A stretch of DNA of 64,000 nt, from NCBI GenBank assembly GCA_001051155.2, contig JYIP02000007.1, forward strand, positions 4,156,342 to 4,220,341. The letters are read 5' to 3'. The DNA comes from Chrysoporthe austroafricana. Taxonomy: Eukaryota; Ascomycota; Sordariomycetes; Diaporthales; Cryphonectriaceae. The notes below the pieces were generated by a model. It was not told the origin of the DNA. It did not search any database and worked only from the letters and a program-made list of their open reading frames with translations. Within the stretch, counting starts at the first letter, position 1; every line of letters begins with the position of its first letter. The translations under genes and the position numbers were made by a program. This document shows positions 21,640 to 32,019 of this stretch, piece by piece.

Positions 21640-22110
21640 ACGGTATTTGAGATGTACGCCGTCCAGATGAGCTTCCTTCAGACGCGCCTGCCTGAGCCCT
21701 AAGTGCTGAAGGGGGGTGGGCCGTGAAGCACGAGCGAAGGTGCCCTTCTCGACCTCCTCCTCAACAACTTCCCCCCCCCCCCGAAAGCGCGCGGGACGCT
21801 GGTTGAGATGCACGCTGGCTAGCTGAGCTCCCCACAGACACTCCAGCCTAGGCGGCAGTGCCGGGGGTGTCATGAAGTACGAAATCAGCCGCCCTCCTCG
21901 ACCTCCTCCTCGACCTCCTCCTCGACCTCCTCCTCCCTGACATCCTCCTCGACTTCCCCCTCCTCCTCCGAGACGCGCGCGGGACGCCAGTCAAAATACA
22001 TGCCAGCCAACTAAGCTTCTTCCGGACGCGATAACCTGGGCGGTAATGCCGGGGGCGTTACGAAGCACGAGCGCAGTCGCCCTCCTCGATCTCCACCCCT
22101 CCCCCCCAGA
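21640..22110 (-). repeat. tandem repeat, about 150-190 bp, three units, coding-like
   Basis: Three consecutive units share GCGCGGGACGC..GGTTGARATGCA, a CCTGRGCGGYARTGCCGGGGG block, GAAGCACGAGCG and a CCTCCTCGACCTCC-rich tail (around 21.65-21.79, 21.79-21.97 and 21.97-22.11 kb). On the minus strand each unit translates to a similar pattern (L.LRQARLKEAHLDGVHLKY, LPPRLECLWGAQLASVHLNQ, LPPRLSRPEEA then a stop), followed by an acidic run. It is either a degenerate repeat protein or a minisatellite whose period happens to preserve the frame. Confidence 0.5.
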
Positions 22111-23230
22111 ACACGCGCGAGACGCCGGTGTGCGGCGCCGGCGTCCCCGTGTGGCACCTCTCCAGGCAAGGGCATGAGCATCCCTTTGGCCCGCGGCGGC
22201 GTGCGCGTGTGGTGCGCGGGGTGGCGCACCTCGTGGTGGTGGTCCGTGGTGCCGATGGCGGCGGTGGAGGGCGCAGTCTTGGAGAAGCCGAGCACCCGAG
22301 GGGGGAGAGGAAGCTGGAGCCGTACGCGCGCTCGAGCTGTACCGCATGTACTGCGTGATGTTGCGCAGCAGCAGCTGTGGAAGCGCGGGAACGTGCCAGG
22401 GCGGTAATGGCGGTGGGTGGCCATGCCTCCCCCCCTCCCGGGGTGGTGTCTGAGATGAAGTGCGCGGGGCGACGGACTATAACGAACCGGTGGGCGCGAT
22501 GCCACAGCTGTCGGTGTATCAACGTGCTATTTATCGACCTCCGGTGTGCCGCAGCCGTGGACAGGATCAACGGAGACGTCTTTCCAGCGGCGGCACTGCC
22601 GGTACCAGGGCCAGGAATGGATGGGCCGCGGGGGATGATCAATACTAGCGAGGTGAGGTGAAGGGGTGAAGGGGAGGGAAACGAGGGTAGCTGGTGGAAT
22701 GAACACCCCCCCCCCTAGGGCGGACTTGACCTTCTACGCATCGCGGGCACTGTCGCTTCCTGCTGGCAGCGCTACGCGGAGTACCGGTGGGGCCCAGCTC
22801 CACTCCCTGCTGCACCGTCAAGCAAAGGGCTGGGTCCATAGCCCGGCATCAGAGTACGCCTGCCAGAGGTGCTCGAGACCCTGCTCCCCGGGGGATGCGA
22901 GACGTATCGAACATATCAGACGTGCGGCGGGACAGAGTGGCTCGAGACATTCCTTTCCGGGGCCAGGAGACGCACTTAGTCCTATACGCAGCCGGCGATG
23001 GCGCTCTATCCCCCCCCCTCTCTCTCTCTCTCACACACATGAGGTAGATCCCGTACCGTTGGATTTTCTCTATAGAAACAACCAAGAATGAGCGGCATGA
23101 GGTGAGGGTGCTGTGACCACAGAAAGAGTGAGACTGGTCAGCAAGCCCAAGAAAGCCCTATTCCCCCCCCCCCGGAAAAAGAAACCAATCCCTAAGAAAG
23201 AATGGAAAAGAGAAATGATGTAGGGTCATT
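22110..23230. other. no supported gene
   Basis: Very GC-rich sequence with many mutually overlapping frames on both strands and several C or G homopolymers of 8-11 bases (such as 22098, 22707, 23163), plus a short CT/CA microsatellite at 23016-23038. No motif or splice pattern supports any frame. Confidence 0.5.
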
Positions 23231-23250
23231 GTCAAAGAGTGACGAGAAAC

Positions 23251-25973
23251 TCAGGAAGCTTCGATAAGCTCATCCCCGCCATCCCACCTCGCCTTCGCCA
23301 CTTTGATACGGTCTTCACGCATTGTCTTGATCCGCCTCCTCGCCTCCTCGAGCCTGTATACATTGCGGGTGATAAGCTCAAGGTGCGCCCCGAGTGGCCA
23401 GTGTCCGGTCGCCCGATATCCTTCAGGCTCGCTGGACTTGGGGAAGCTTTTGTTGAGCTCATCCAGCTCGCTCCGGATGTGACCCATGGCGCCGAGAAAC
23501 TGCTCGACCAGAGCGAGTGCCTCTCTCCTGTCCGACTCGATGCGGCTCAGGAGCCTCACATCACGATCGAAATCGCGCGTGTTCTTTCTGTTAGCCCCAA
23601 TGGCCCCCAGGATCCTGAACCATACATTATCGCCTATCTTGTTGACGTCTTCATTAGCGTCATCGATAGAGCCTTTGATTGCGTGTAGTTTTCTGTCCGC
23701 GCTCCTGAGCATGTTTCTTAGCGTAGTCGCCTCTTCAATCAGCGCTGCGACCTCTTTCGACAGTCCGCCGGTATGACGAATATACCTGTGAAGCAGAGTT
23801 TGTTCCGTAAGTACAGGAGGCTGGAATGGTGCGAATACCTTGCTTAGACTACCCCAAACCCATCCGTGATCCTGCTGTTCCGCAGCTATCAGCCTTTCCA
23901 GGGATGACCTCGTCCAGAGGTTGATGCTAATTACTGCATCGATCGTACTGGCAACGTGTACGTTGAGGTCTTGCAGATTGTCCAGGATCTCCCACGAGAG
24001 GTCTCTGTAAGACTCGAGGCTCGAAGCCAGTTCGTCTTTATTCTTCAGCGTAGAACGGAGAACCTGTGAGCTGAGCTCGCCAACAATTATATGGCTGTGC
24101 AGCATGTCGATATCAAGGCCAGTGCCGCTGATAGCATTTTCAAGGGCGTCTTCGATCTGGTCTTGGACGCCCATGATGCCTTCGAAATCGACAGGCTTCC
24201 TGGAATTGCTGTTTGTGCCGGGAACCGGAGGGCAGAACGGTGTAATGACGGTTTGATAGAGACCTGGGATGTTGCAGACCGGCGAGATTGCAACGTAGAA
24301 AGGGTGCGTGAACCAGTGCGATGCAAGAATGATAGCGCCGACGCCGAAGTAGACAGCAAGCGCCATGTACAGCGCACGAGAAAGCTGGCCGTACAAGCGC
24401 TGTCCGGCCGAAGGAGGCAAGTCCGGGCCGGCGGGGACGCGGCCTGGCACGAGCTGTTTCTGTCCTGTCGGATGCACGCGCTGTCCCCGGCGTCGCCGGA
24501 TGCTTGGCTCGCCGTGCGCGAGGGTCGCCAATGTGTCGTCTTCCGCTTCGGCCACACGCCACGGCGTTCTGGCTGGAAGCTCCCGCTCGTCCGTGACGGC
24601 ACGCTCCATCTTGTTTCTGCACCGCAAGAGTAAGAAGACTGAGGAAGGAAGAGAAGTCGCGAGTTGGTACTGACCTGATGTAATGCCAGACGTCATCCGT
24701 AAGCCCGTCAAGGATAGTCGATATGTCGTCCTCGCCCTCGGCCGTGCGCAACGACATTCCGGCTGGAAGCTCCTGTTTGTTTGTTCCGGCGCGCTCTATT
24801 TTGTATCTGTACCACAAGAGTGAGAAGGCTGAGGGAATAATAAAGAAGCATTACGAGGAGTTACTGACCTGAGATAATGCCAGATGTCGTCCGCAAGCCC
24901 GTCAAGGAAAGTCGATATATCGTTCTCACCCTTCGCCGTACGCGACAACATTCCGGCTGGAAGCGCCGTTCCGGCTGGAAGCTCCCGCTTGTTCGTGCCG
25001 GCAAGCTCCAATTTGTATCTATATCGCAAGAATGAGAAAGCTGAGGGGGGAAACAAGGAAGCATCACGAGTAGTTACCGACCGGAGATAATGCCAGAAGT
25101 CGTCTGCAAGCCCATCAAGAACAGTTGATATATCGTCCTCGCTTTCGACCGCACGCGACGACGTTCCGACTGGAAGCTCCTGTCCCTGTTTGTTCGTTCC
25201 GGCACGCTCCAAGTTGTATCTGTATCGCAAGAGTGAGAAAGCTGAGAGGAAAAAAACGACCAAAAAAAAAAAAGCATCACGAGGAGTCACTGACCTGAGA
25301 TAATACCAGACGTCGTCTGTAAGCCCGTCAAGGACAGTCGATGTATCGTTCGCGCCCTCGGCCGTACGCGACGACGTTCCGGCTGGAAGCGCCGCTCTGG
25401 CTGGAAGCTCCCGCTTGGTCATGGCTGGAAGCCCCTGTTTGGTCGTCGCGGCTGGAACCTCCGTTCCGGCGCGCTCCATTCTGTTCCTGCGCCGCAGATG
25501 TGAGAAGACCGAAAAAAAAAAAAAAAAAAAAAAAAANACTATACCAGGTTAGCAACTACCCGCAATACCTCCTTTTTTTTTTTTTTTTTTTTTTTTCTTC
25601 TTTCCCACTTCCCCGCCTCGGTAATCGTTATGGCGTCCCGCCCAGGCGGGTCCGGCCGGGCCGCCCCCTTTCTGTGTGGGAAACGCAGAGGGGGAAAAAC
25701 CAAAAAAAAAAAAAAAAAAAAAAAAGGAGGTATTGCGGGTAGTTGCTAACCTGGTATAGTGCCAGATGTCGCTCGTGGGGTCGAAGTGCTGGATATGCTT
25801 GCACAACAGGCCTTGCTAGCTGTTTAGAGTCAGACGCAAGACAGCCCGAGCCAAAATGGAAAAAAGAAGAACAGGAGAGGGGAAAAAAAAAAAGACCAGA
25901 CGAGGCCAAGTGATCCGGGATGATAGGATGCGACAGGATTAGATAGACAAGATGATGTCGGTGGTTACTGACC
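23251..25973 (-). CDS. fungal membrane/coiled-coil protein with tandem duplicated exons
   Basis: The 3' exon, 24616-23251, encodes a basic segment, a transmembrane helix (RALYMALAVYFGVGAIILAS), a proline-rich loop, and a helical C-terminal half: TLKNKDELASSLESYRDLSW, VHVASTIDAVISINLWTRSS, then LHRYIRHTGGLSKEVAALIE and an Arg-rich end. This order fits a widespread uncharacterised fungal family. Upstream are four near-identical exons: 24806-24675 (132 nt), 25018-24869 (150), 25219-25082 (138) and 25486-25295 (192). All are multiples of three and share phase (AG|A at each junction). The introns are 58, 62, 63 and 75 nt with GTCAGT/GTCGGT donors, CTCAC-like branch sites and CAG/TAG acceptors. Each exon encodes ERAGTNK, one to several ELPAG motifs, an acidic EDDIST segment and DGLTDDVWHYLR. 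Two diverged units end at 25751 (DPTSDIWHYTR) and 25973 (SDTQHHTR). The true start lies upstream and was not found. Ankyrin, kinase or nuclease motifs are absent; function unknown. Confidence 0.5.
24617..25487 (-). repeat. tandem exon-intron repeat array, about 195-250 bp units
   Basis: The repeat period (195, 212 and 212 bases between equivalent donor sites, then about 250) spans exon plus intron, so the array arose by duplicating a whole genomic exon-intron module. Unit length differences inside exons are exact multiples of three and come from gains of an ELPAG-coding word (CTTCCAGCCGGAA-like). Differences inside introns are not (58, 62, 63, 75 nt). Confidence 0.5.
25538..25760. repeat. 58-bp inverted repeat with GC-rich spacer, next to an N
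   Basis: The left arm at 25538-25596 (ACTATACCAGGTTAGCAACT, then CCCGCAATACCTCC and poly-T) is mirrored exactly by the right arm at 25702-25760 (poly-A, GGAGGTATTGCGGG, AGTTGCTAACCTGGTATAGT). The roughly 105-base spacer is GC-rich. An undetermined base (N) sits at 25537, at the outer edge of the left arm. The structure falls in the intron between array units 5 and 4. A fold-back misassembly or library chimera is at least as likely as a real hairpin insertion. Confidence 0.5.
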
Positions 25974-25979
25974 TGGTAT

Positions 25980-28840
25980 GGTGCTGGGTATCGCTGACGA
26001 GGCAGAAAGGGTGGACGTGCTTGTACAACAGCTTCGCTAGATGATTGAGATCAGACGCAGAGAAATCAGAACGAAAGGAGAATGGAGAAGAGGATCGAGG
26101 GTGGGATTGAAGAGAAGGCCAGAAAGAAGGTCGAGGAGAAGGTCGTGGCGAGGGTCAAGAAGATCAAGGCCAGACGAGGCCGGATCTGTGGAAACCTCGC
26201 CTTGATCCTGTATTCCAAACCAGAGAAGACCGGAGAGACAAGAATGTGATCAGTCAATAATTTGGTGTGCATAGTGCTGGGTATCGCTTCTGAAAAGGGG
26301 AGAAGTTAATCAGAGGTCGAGCGGCGAACTTTTGCTGCGCGCAGCTGCCCCCCTCCCCTCCTCCTCTGTCCCTAGCAAGGTCCTTTTGCCCTGCGGTGAG
26401 GGAGCTGTTTTTGTTTGTTCGATAGAGCTGCTTCTATCTCGCGGGGGAACGCCTGGCTGGGCATCTACAGATAGGAGATCTTTCGGTTCTCCTGCGTCTG
26501 ATGCCCGGTGGATTGACGACTGGAGCTGGGCGTTGCTCGCCTCGCATCCCCCTGCCTCTCTGTGGGTTGCGCATGTCTCTCCACTACGTCCCTGCGACCG
26601 CCCATCTACTAAGGGAGGGGGGCTCCCGGGCCAGTACCGAGCCAGGGTGCTCTGCGGTAAGTGAGCCCCACAGTTGGGCACCACAGCTAGCCATGCGGGT
26701 CCTGACTTCTTGATCTTGTAGTGCCTTGCCTGGGTGGTGGTAGTGCAACCTGCCCTTGTCTAAAGTGGCGTCGGGCAGAGGAGATGAACGACTGCACCTG
26801 AGCGCCGTGCCGGATCAAACTCCTGGAAGGAAGTCTGCAATCAATCCTGGAAAGCAGAGATGGCCAGTTTGCAGCCATCGGCGGGAGGTATGAATTCTCA
26901 GCTGCCGATGAACGGTGCGGTGAAGAGAGGCGATTGGGAACCAACCCGCTAGGCACTGACGGCTGGGGGCGTCTCTGTCTGTCTAGCTGGCTGGCTGGCT
27001 AGCTGAGACTGGCGCAAGACTAGTACGAGATTAGGCCTGTCGTGACGTTTCTGCAAGCGCTATATCTAGGGCTGATGATAGGGTTGGGGGAGGGGGGAGT
27101 CTGGTAGAGAAACCGGCTTATCGTTGAACTAGGACTTCTGGTCTGGGCTTCTCGTCCGTACCAGGCTCGACCCGGGGCCCAGAACGCCAGGGGCTCGCTG
27201 GCGGATCTTGCAGCCTTGCAAGCCTCTAGCGGCGTACTGTCAGCAAGCGTGAGACGGAACGGATGCAGTTTGCGTACGAACGCCAAGCACAGGCTAGTGC
27301 GGCGTGCGGGACGCAGGTCGTCGAAACAAGAGTAAGAATTCAATTCTGTCGCTAGAATCATCGCGTGCCGGGTATCGCGAACCGGTAGTGGTGTCCTTGC
27401 GCAGCAGATTTGCCTGATTGCTTGTCGAAGAAGCCCTGCTGGGAACCGCGCGTGGTATGTGGGCGTGGCAGGAAACCAGAGGTCTTCAATAGTGCCCGGA
27501 CCCGGGCCCACACCCCCCCTCCCTGTATACCCGCCCGTACGTCCGTATACATGGTACAGGGTCCAAGAAGCCCCTGCTCATAAACCACGCGACAGCGGCA
27601 GTGAGCGGCTAGTGGGCTTACCCCTGCCATGTCCCCTGGCCCCCAGGTCCCCTGGCCGAAATTCTTTCCATTGGGGTGACCTGGGACCAGCCTCTTGCAC
27701 GTCCGGTATGGCGAGGTGTCTGGAGCAGTTCTGCTGTCACGGTGCCAGACGCAGCGGTGGAGCTCGCGCCCGCTAGCACTTGGCCACCCCGTGTGCGCTA
27801 CCGGGTGTGACCCGCCGCGTCGGATCCCGTCAGCGCGACGGGAGCTTGTTAATGCCGCGTATCGGTGGGGGCAGCACCAGCTCTCCACCGCGGGGATCTG
27901 GCACTGGACTGCGCGCCAAGGAGCTTGCTGCTGCACAGAAGCCTGGGCGGGTGGAACGCCGTTGGATCCTTGGCCAGTATGGTCTTGCTGGTATGGTGGC
28001 ATGGTGCGCCCCGCCGTACGGGTCTGCTAGCGGCCCGCGCACGAGGGAGGAGTCACGCGTCCCCAGATCATCTCCCAGCTGGACGGTACCGCTGATATCA
28101 CTGATATCCATACCGCCTAGCGCGCATCCACCGCGAGGGCCCAGAAGGAGAGGACCGCTGCCTCGCAGGTCGTCGGCCGGCGGTGGCACACCACCCGCCC
28201 ATTATGACGAAGAAGAGGCAACGGCCAGACCATCCAGAAGCCAGCCGCTGTGCGGTCAAAATAGCCAGAGCTGGTTCTGAGCAGGTGAGCGAGCCCTCAT
28301 GCCGCGCTGGATCCCCGTCTTGTAGCCAGCTCATGTCTAGGCATAATTACCGTTCCAGCCTCCAGCATTACATGGAAGATCAGCAACCCATGCCCTGACC
28401 TTCTCTACGGGTACATGCGAGGCGTGGCTTTCTCAAACGCCAATCGGAGCCGGCGCGTGACTCTCAAGCCAGAGCCCCTGGCCAAAATGACAGCCTGATC
28501 TAGCCCTTTTATTGTTTTTATTTTTTTATTTTTTTATTTTTTTTTCAGCAGTCGGGATCAAGACTTTTCGCAATGGTATGTATGTGGCGGCCAACCAAGC
28601 ACTGGGAGCTAGCGCGTCCTGTGTCCATATGACGGAGTGGCTGCAACAGCGCCTGGGGCAGAACACCGCGGAGATCACAGTCGATAGCACCGCGTGCAGT
28701 GCTGTTACAAACGGTGCTGGCCGCTCATGTGCGCAAGGGTGATGCGGCGCCAGCTGCGTACAGAACCGAGACGAGACCGAAAGGAGGCGAACGGGGTTCG
28801 TAGCGGATTGTTCTGCTTGGTTCAAGGACTTGGCTGGCTG
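25980..28840. other. no supported gene
   Basis: The first 300 bases hold a further diverged block resembling the exon-array borders (near 26.26 kb, TGTGCATAGTGCTGGGTATC). From 26.3 to 28.4 kb overlapping GC-rich frames on both strands have no motif or consistent splice signals. A T-rich tract with A spacers lies at 28507-28547. Any upstream exon of the membrane-protein gene should be sought here. Confidence 0.5.
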
Positions 28841-28844
28841 CAAC

Positions 28845-29040
28845 TAGGGCATCTTTGAGCTACCCCTTGGGTAGGCCTCTAGCGTAGCCTTGGTCGTTTC
28901 CAACGCATTCCCTTGGAGCTCGCCTTGTAGCTTATTCCGCTGTCGATCTCGTAGCTTTCTGTGAAGCTCGGCACGGAGCTGGTCTCAGGCCTGGCCATGC
29001 GTCTTGTCGCGGACCTGATCGCGCAACTGATTGAATCCGG
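28845..29040 (-). pseudogene. charged coiled-coil remnant
   Basis: The minus strand reads FNQLRDQVRDKTHGQA, one TGA stop, then DQLRAELHRKLRDRQRNKLQ and GELQGNALETTKATLEAYPR. The heptad-like charged pattern and single stop suggest a fragment of a coiled-coil protein. The rest of the gene is not recognisable on either side. Confidence 0.5.
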
Positions 29041-29087
29041 TTTTTAGGTACCGATCTCTTCTGTCTCCTCGGGGCGGCGCCGAGCCA

Positions 29088-29111
29088 AATTCTGTGTCTG
29101 GACACAGAATT
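29088..29111. repeat. perfect 11-bp inverted repeat, 2-base loop
   Basis: AATTCTGTGTC, TG, GACACAGAATT forms a perfect hairpin in otherwise featureless sequence. It might be a transposon footprint or a protein-binding palindrome; no adjacent gene indicates which. Confidence 0.5.
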
Positions 29112-30140
29112 CTATGGAAAAGTGGAGCAACCAGCACCCTAACCCTGGCGATTCTGTGCTCCTATATTACAATAAGTGAGCTTCATACAGCCATTCCCAG
29201 TTTCTTTTGTACGAGATGAATGGAATTTTCAGCACTTATTCAATTTTTTCCTTGCTCGATAAGGTGCCTCAGATTGTGGTGGTGGTGTTGGTAGTTGTGA
29301 TGGTAAGAGCCCACACCAAAGGTCAAGGTCGCGAGGGGTCCCTCGCGCTAACGAGGTACCAGCCGAGTACCCACCTACAAAACCACTACCTCTGCCCGAG
29401 CTTCCTGCTCTTCCGAACCAGACAACGATAACGCGCAGCCACGCCACAGCCAGGCCAGCAAGAAAAAAACAACACCGCCGCCCGCATTCAACACACACAC
29501 TGCGCCCTGCACGCGCTGAGAATAACCCACCCGGGGTGGCCAGTAGTGTCGGCGCGTCTGGTGCCGCAGGCCCCTTATCCGATCCCGGCGGCCGGATAGC
29601 GACATGCCCTAGCTACCCCCTTCTCTTGCCCTCCTCGCACCTCGCACGGCCGTCGGGGTGTATGTCCGCAGTGCTGGTACTGGGGTAGTGCGCAGCGGTC
29701 CTCAGCCGAGCCGCTAGGGGCTAGCTGGCATGCTATCAGGGGAGGGGGGAGGCGGAGTGGACAGACAGCGGCGTGCGTGACGCTGGTAATGTCACGGCGG
29801 CACGAGAGCACGGCGGGCGCCTGGAACGTTGGAGGCAGTGCTGCTGTGCGTGTATTGCCAGCCTGGTCGGCGACCCGCCTTCCTTTCGATGCGCCCGGCG
29901 TCTGGTGTTCTGTGCCCCCCCGGCCCGCAGACATCGGATCGGTCGCGCAGGGACAGGAACAGGTCTCGACAGCGTATGGGAACAGGGCGCAGGGATAGTA
30001 GGCAGCCAGGCGGCCACATGATATGGCTCCTATTGGGATCCCGGAAACGACGGCACGGAGCAGGGTGCATCTCGTGGAGGCGCTGGGGGGCCCGTAACAT
30101 GAATTTCCCGTCGGGCGGCCAGACGGGCGGACGAGCACCT
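29112..30140. other. no supported gene
   Basis: Overlapping frames at 29.2-30.1 kb (both strands) lack domains and splice logic. The 29575-30138 minus-strand frame continues in the direction of the gene at 30.1-30.6 kb but is separated from it by a stop and a composition change. Confidence 0.5.
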
Positions 30141-30148
30141 ATCGCCTG

Positions 30149-30637
30149 TTACAGGCTGGCGCCCGGCCGCGACCGCCTCGCCTTCTTCTTCTTCCGCCAG
30201 GCGCGGATCAGGTACTTCCCCGCCCACAGCGGGCTGATCTCCTCCTCCTCGACCATCATCTCCAGCCCGTGGCCGTCGAGGCTCAGGACGTACCACGGCC
30301 CGGAGCGGCTCTCGCCCGCGTCGACGATGCGGCACGCGTCCTTGCCGGAGAGGGCGGCGCGGATGTACTTGAGGCTGGGGTACCGGCGCTGGCGCAGGTA
30401 GAGCTCGCGGCCGAGGCGGGAGCTGAGGCACGCCTCCTGGGTCATCTCGACGCGGTGGCCCTTCCCCTGGATCTGGTAGCGGCCGTCGTCCACTTGCATC
30501 GCCAGCCCCCCTGCGACCTTAGTCCTCGGTGTGTCGTGGGAGAAGCGGGCATGGGGAGGTGGGGGGGGGGGTGTCTGCATACCAGATTTGGAGTCGTCGG
30601 GGATGAGCTGTCGCAGCCAGACGGGCAGTAAGATCAT
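30149..30637 (-). CDS. small basic protein, two exons, family unknown
   Basis: Exon 1 encodes MILLPVWLRQLIPDDSKSG. A GTATGC donor (about 30581), a CTAAGG branch-like site and a TCGCAG acceptor (about 30514) remove a proline-rich stretch, and the frame resumes as GLAMQVDDGRYQIQGKGHRV. Because the intron length keeps the frame, the unspliced 162-codon reading is also open. The body (QEACLSSRLGRELYLRQRRY, YIRAALSGKDACRIVDAGES, GPWYVLSLDGHGLEMMVEEE) alternates basic and beta-rich patterns and ends in an Arg/Lys-rich tail. A CTATATAG box at about 30.71 kb sits about 70 bases upstream of the start, a sensible promoter distance. I do not recognise the family. Confidence 0.5.
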   Translation of the reverse strand: MILLPVWLRQLIPDDSKSGMQTPPPPPPHARFSHDTPRTKVAGGLAMQVDDGRYQIQGKGHRVEMTQEACLSSRLGRELYLRQRRYPSLKYIRAALSGKDACRIVDAGESRSGPWYVLSLDGHGLEMMVEEEEISPLWAGKYLIRAWRKKKKARRSRPGASL

Positions 30638-30639
30638 GG

Positions 30640-32019
30640 TCGTTTCTTTCGTTCATGCTGGGGGGAGACGGGCTCCGCCGCGCGGTACTATGCTGAAATC
30701 CATCTATATAGCCCGCAGCGCCTGCGGCTGAAGGTCTAGCTAATGAATGAATGACATTAAGGTCTGGCTAAGATGTTAGCGGAGGCAGGCAGGCTGGGGG
30801 ACGGCCGCGCGGGCTTGTACGTTTGCAGCTGTTCTAGATTGTGGCCTTTCGACGGCACCAGGCCACATCCGGCAGCCTAGCGACAACGCCGCGCCCACCC
30901 AGGACCAAAAACCCTCACCAGGACGCGGGATGAGGGAAAAGGCCCTATCCCCGCCCAAGAGGTTGTTTTTGCGCCCGCCCACCCTTTTCTGGGGTGGCTG
31001 TAAGCGGATAGGAAGGTGCAGCACCCCTCTCTCTTCCCGTGCCCCCGCGCGTCGAAACCGCCAGAACGCGCCCAGCGGTGGCACCGCGCCGCCTGTCGGA
31101 CGAGGTCCTGGGCAAAGGGTGGAAGAGAGCACTCTGCACAGCCGTGCTATCTCGGCCAGATACAAGATGGTTCAAGTGCTTAAACTCCGGTGCCCCCCCC
31201 GCACTTGCTGTGGTTGCATGATCTCTGCTTCGCATCGCCTACCTGTTTCCGGTATTTCTTATTACCATTCAAAATATTACAGAATATCAGCTTTGGGGGC
31301 CCCACTACTCCCTGTGCGAAGCAGTCTGTAGGATGGGGGGCCAGTGGGAGCGTCGCAGAAGGGGGGGGGAGGACGCGGAGGATCTGGCTGAGCTTGGCGA
31401 GACGCTCAGATTGGGGCATCTCTGTCTTTGAAGGATCCTTCGTATCCCGAGCGAGACTCTACAAGACAACAAACAAAGCTGCTGGGCTAGATGCACAGTG
31501 CGCTGCAGCCAGGTTCTTGCAGAATAGCCTTGTTATACTCGGGCAGACACCGACAGCTGAGAAGCCTCCAGTCCTCCGGCGGCTCTCCTGGCTGTCCTTG
31601 TCTGCTCGCGGGTCTCCTCAGCTTCGAGCCACCACCACCCGATCCTAACTACCCACCTAACCATCCGACCCTCGATCCTAGTCTCTATCTCCCCTCTCCT
31701 GCCCCAAGGCCTGACGACTCGTGTCGGCCGTCACGGCTTCTCCTCGAAAAGACTGGTCAGAGTCCTGAAACCCTGCGGAATGTTCTCGCCGGAACCTAAT
31801 GCGGGTGCTGGGTGCTGGTGTCGTGCGGCGCGTCTTTTGTGTGACCACGCCGACCGGCTGCAGCCAGCCATGTACGCACCCCCACCATTGCAGCGCGCGA
31901 TCCATCTCAGCAATGCAGGGTCACGATGGTGCGGATGGATGCTGGGTAATTTTTTTTTCCGGCATACTTAAGGCTAGAGGGCTTATATTGAATAGCATTG
32001 AACGAGCGGCACGGGCTGT
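30640..32019. other. no supported gene; LEQLQTY relic
   Basis: At 30.80-30.86 kb the minus strand contains NLEQLQTYKPARPSPSLP, a diverged copy of the tail of the 9.87-10.15 kb ORF. Frames at 30.8-31.8 kb are proline/arginine-rich shadows without motifs. The last 120 bases are the presumed 3' region of the kinase gene that ends at 32020. Confidence 0.5.

Noticed and set aside
22000..22660. Several minus-strand frames up to 194 codons
   Set aside because: His/Arg/Pro/Ala-rich shadows of a very GC-rich sequence, three frames open at once.
24796..25479. Reading units 4-2 of the exon array as one unspliced 227-codon ORF with hydrophobic (membrane) segments
   Set aside because: The 62- and 58-nt introns downstream break the frame unless spliced. 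All exons are multiples of three, and donor, branch and acceptor signals are conserved, so splicing explains the data better.
27000..28340. Long frames of 105-214 codons on both strands
   Set aside because: Composition-driven, mutually overlapping, no recognisable domain; could hide exons but none can be supported.
30776..31913. Minus-strand frames upstream of the FHA-like kinase 3' end
   Set aside because: Low-complexity Arg/Gly/Pro translations; only the LEQLQTY relic at the edge is interpretable.
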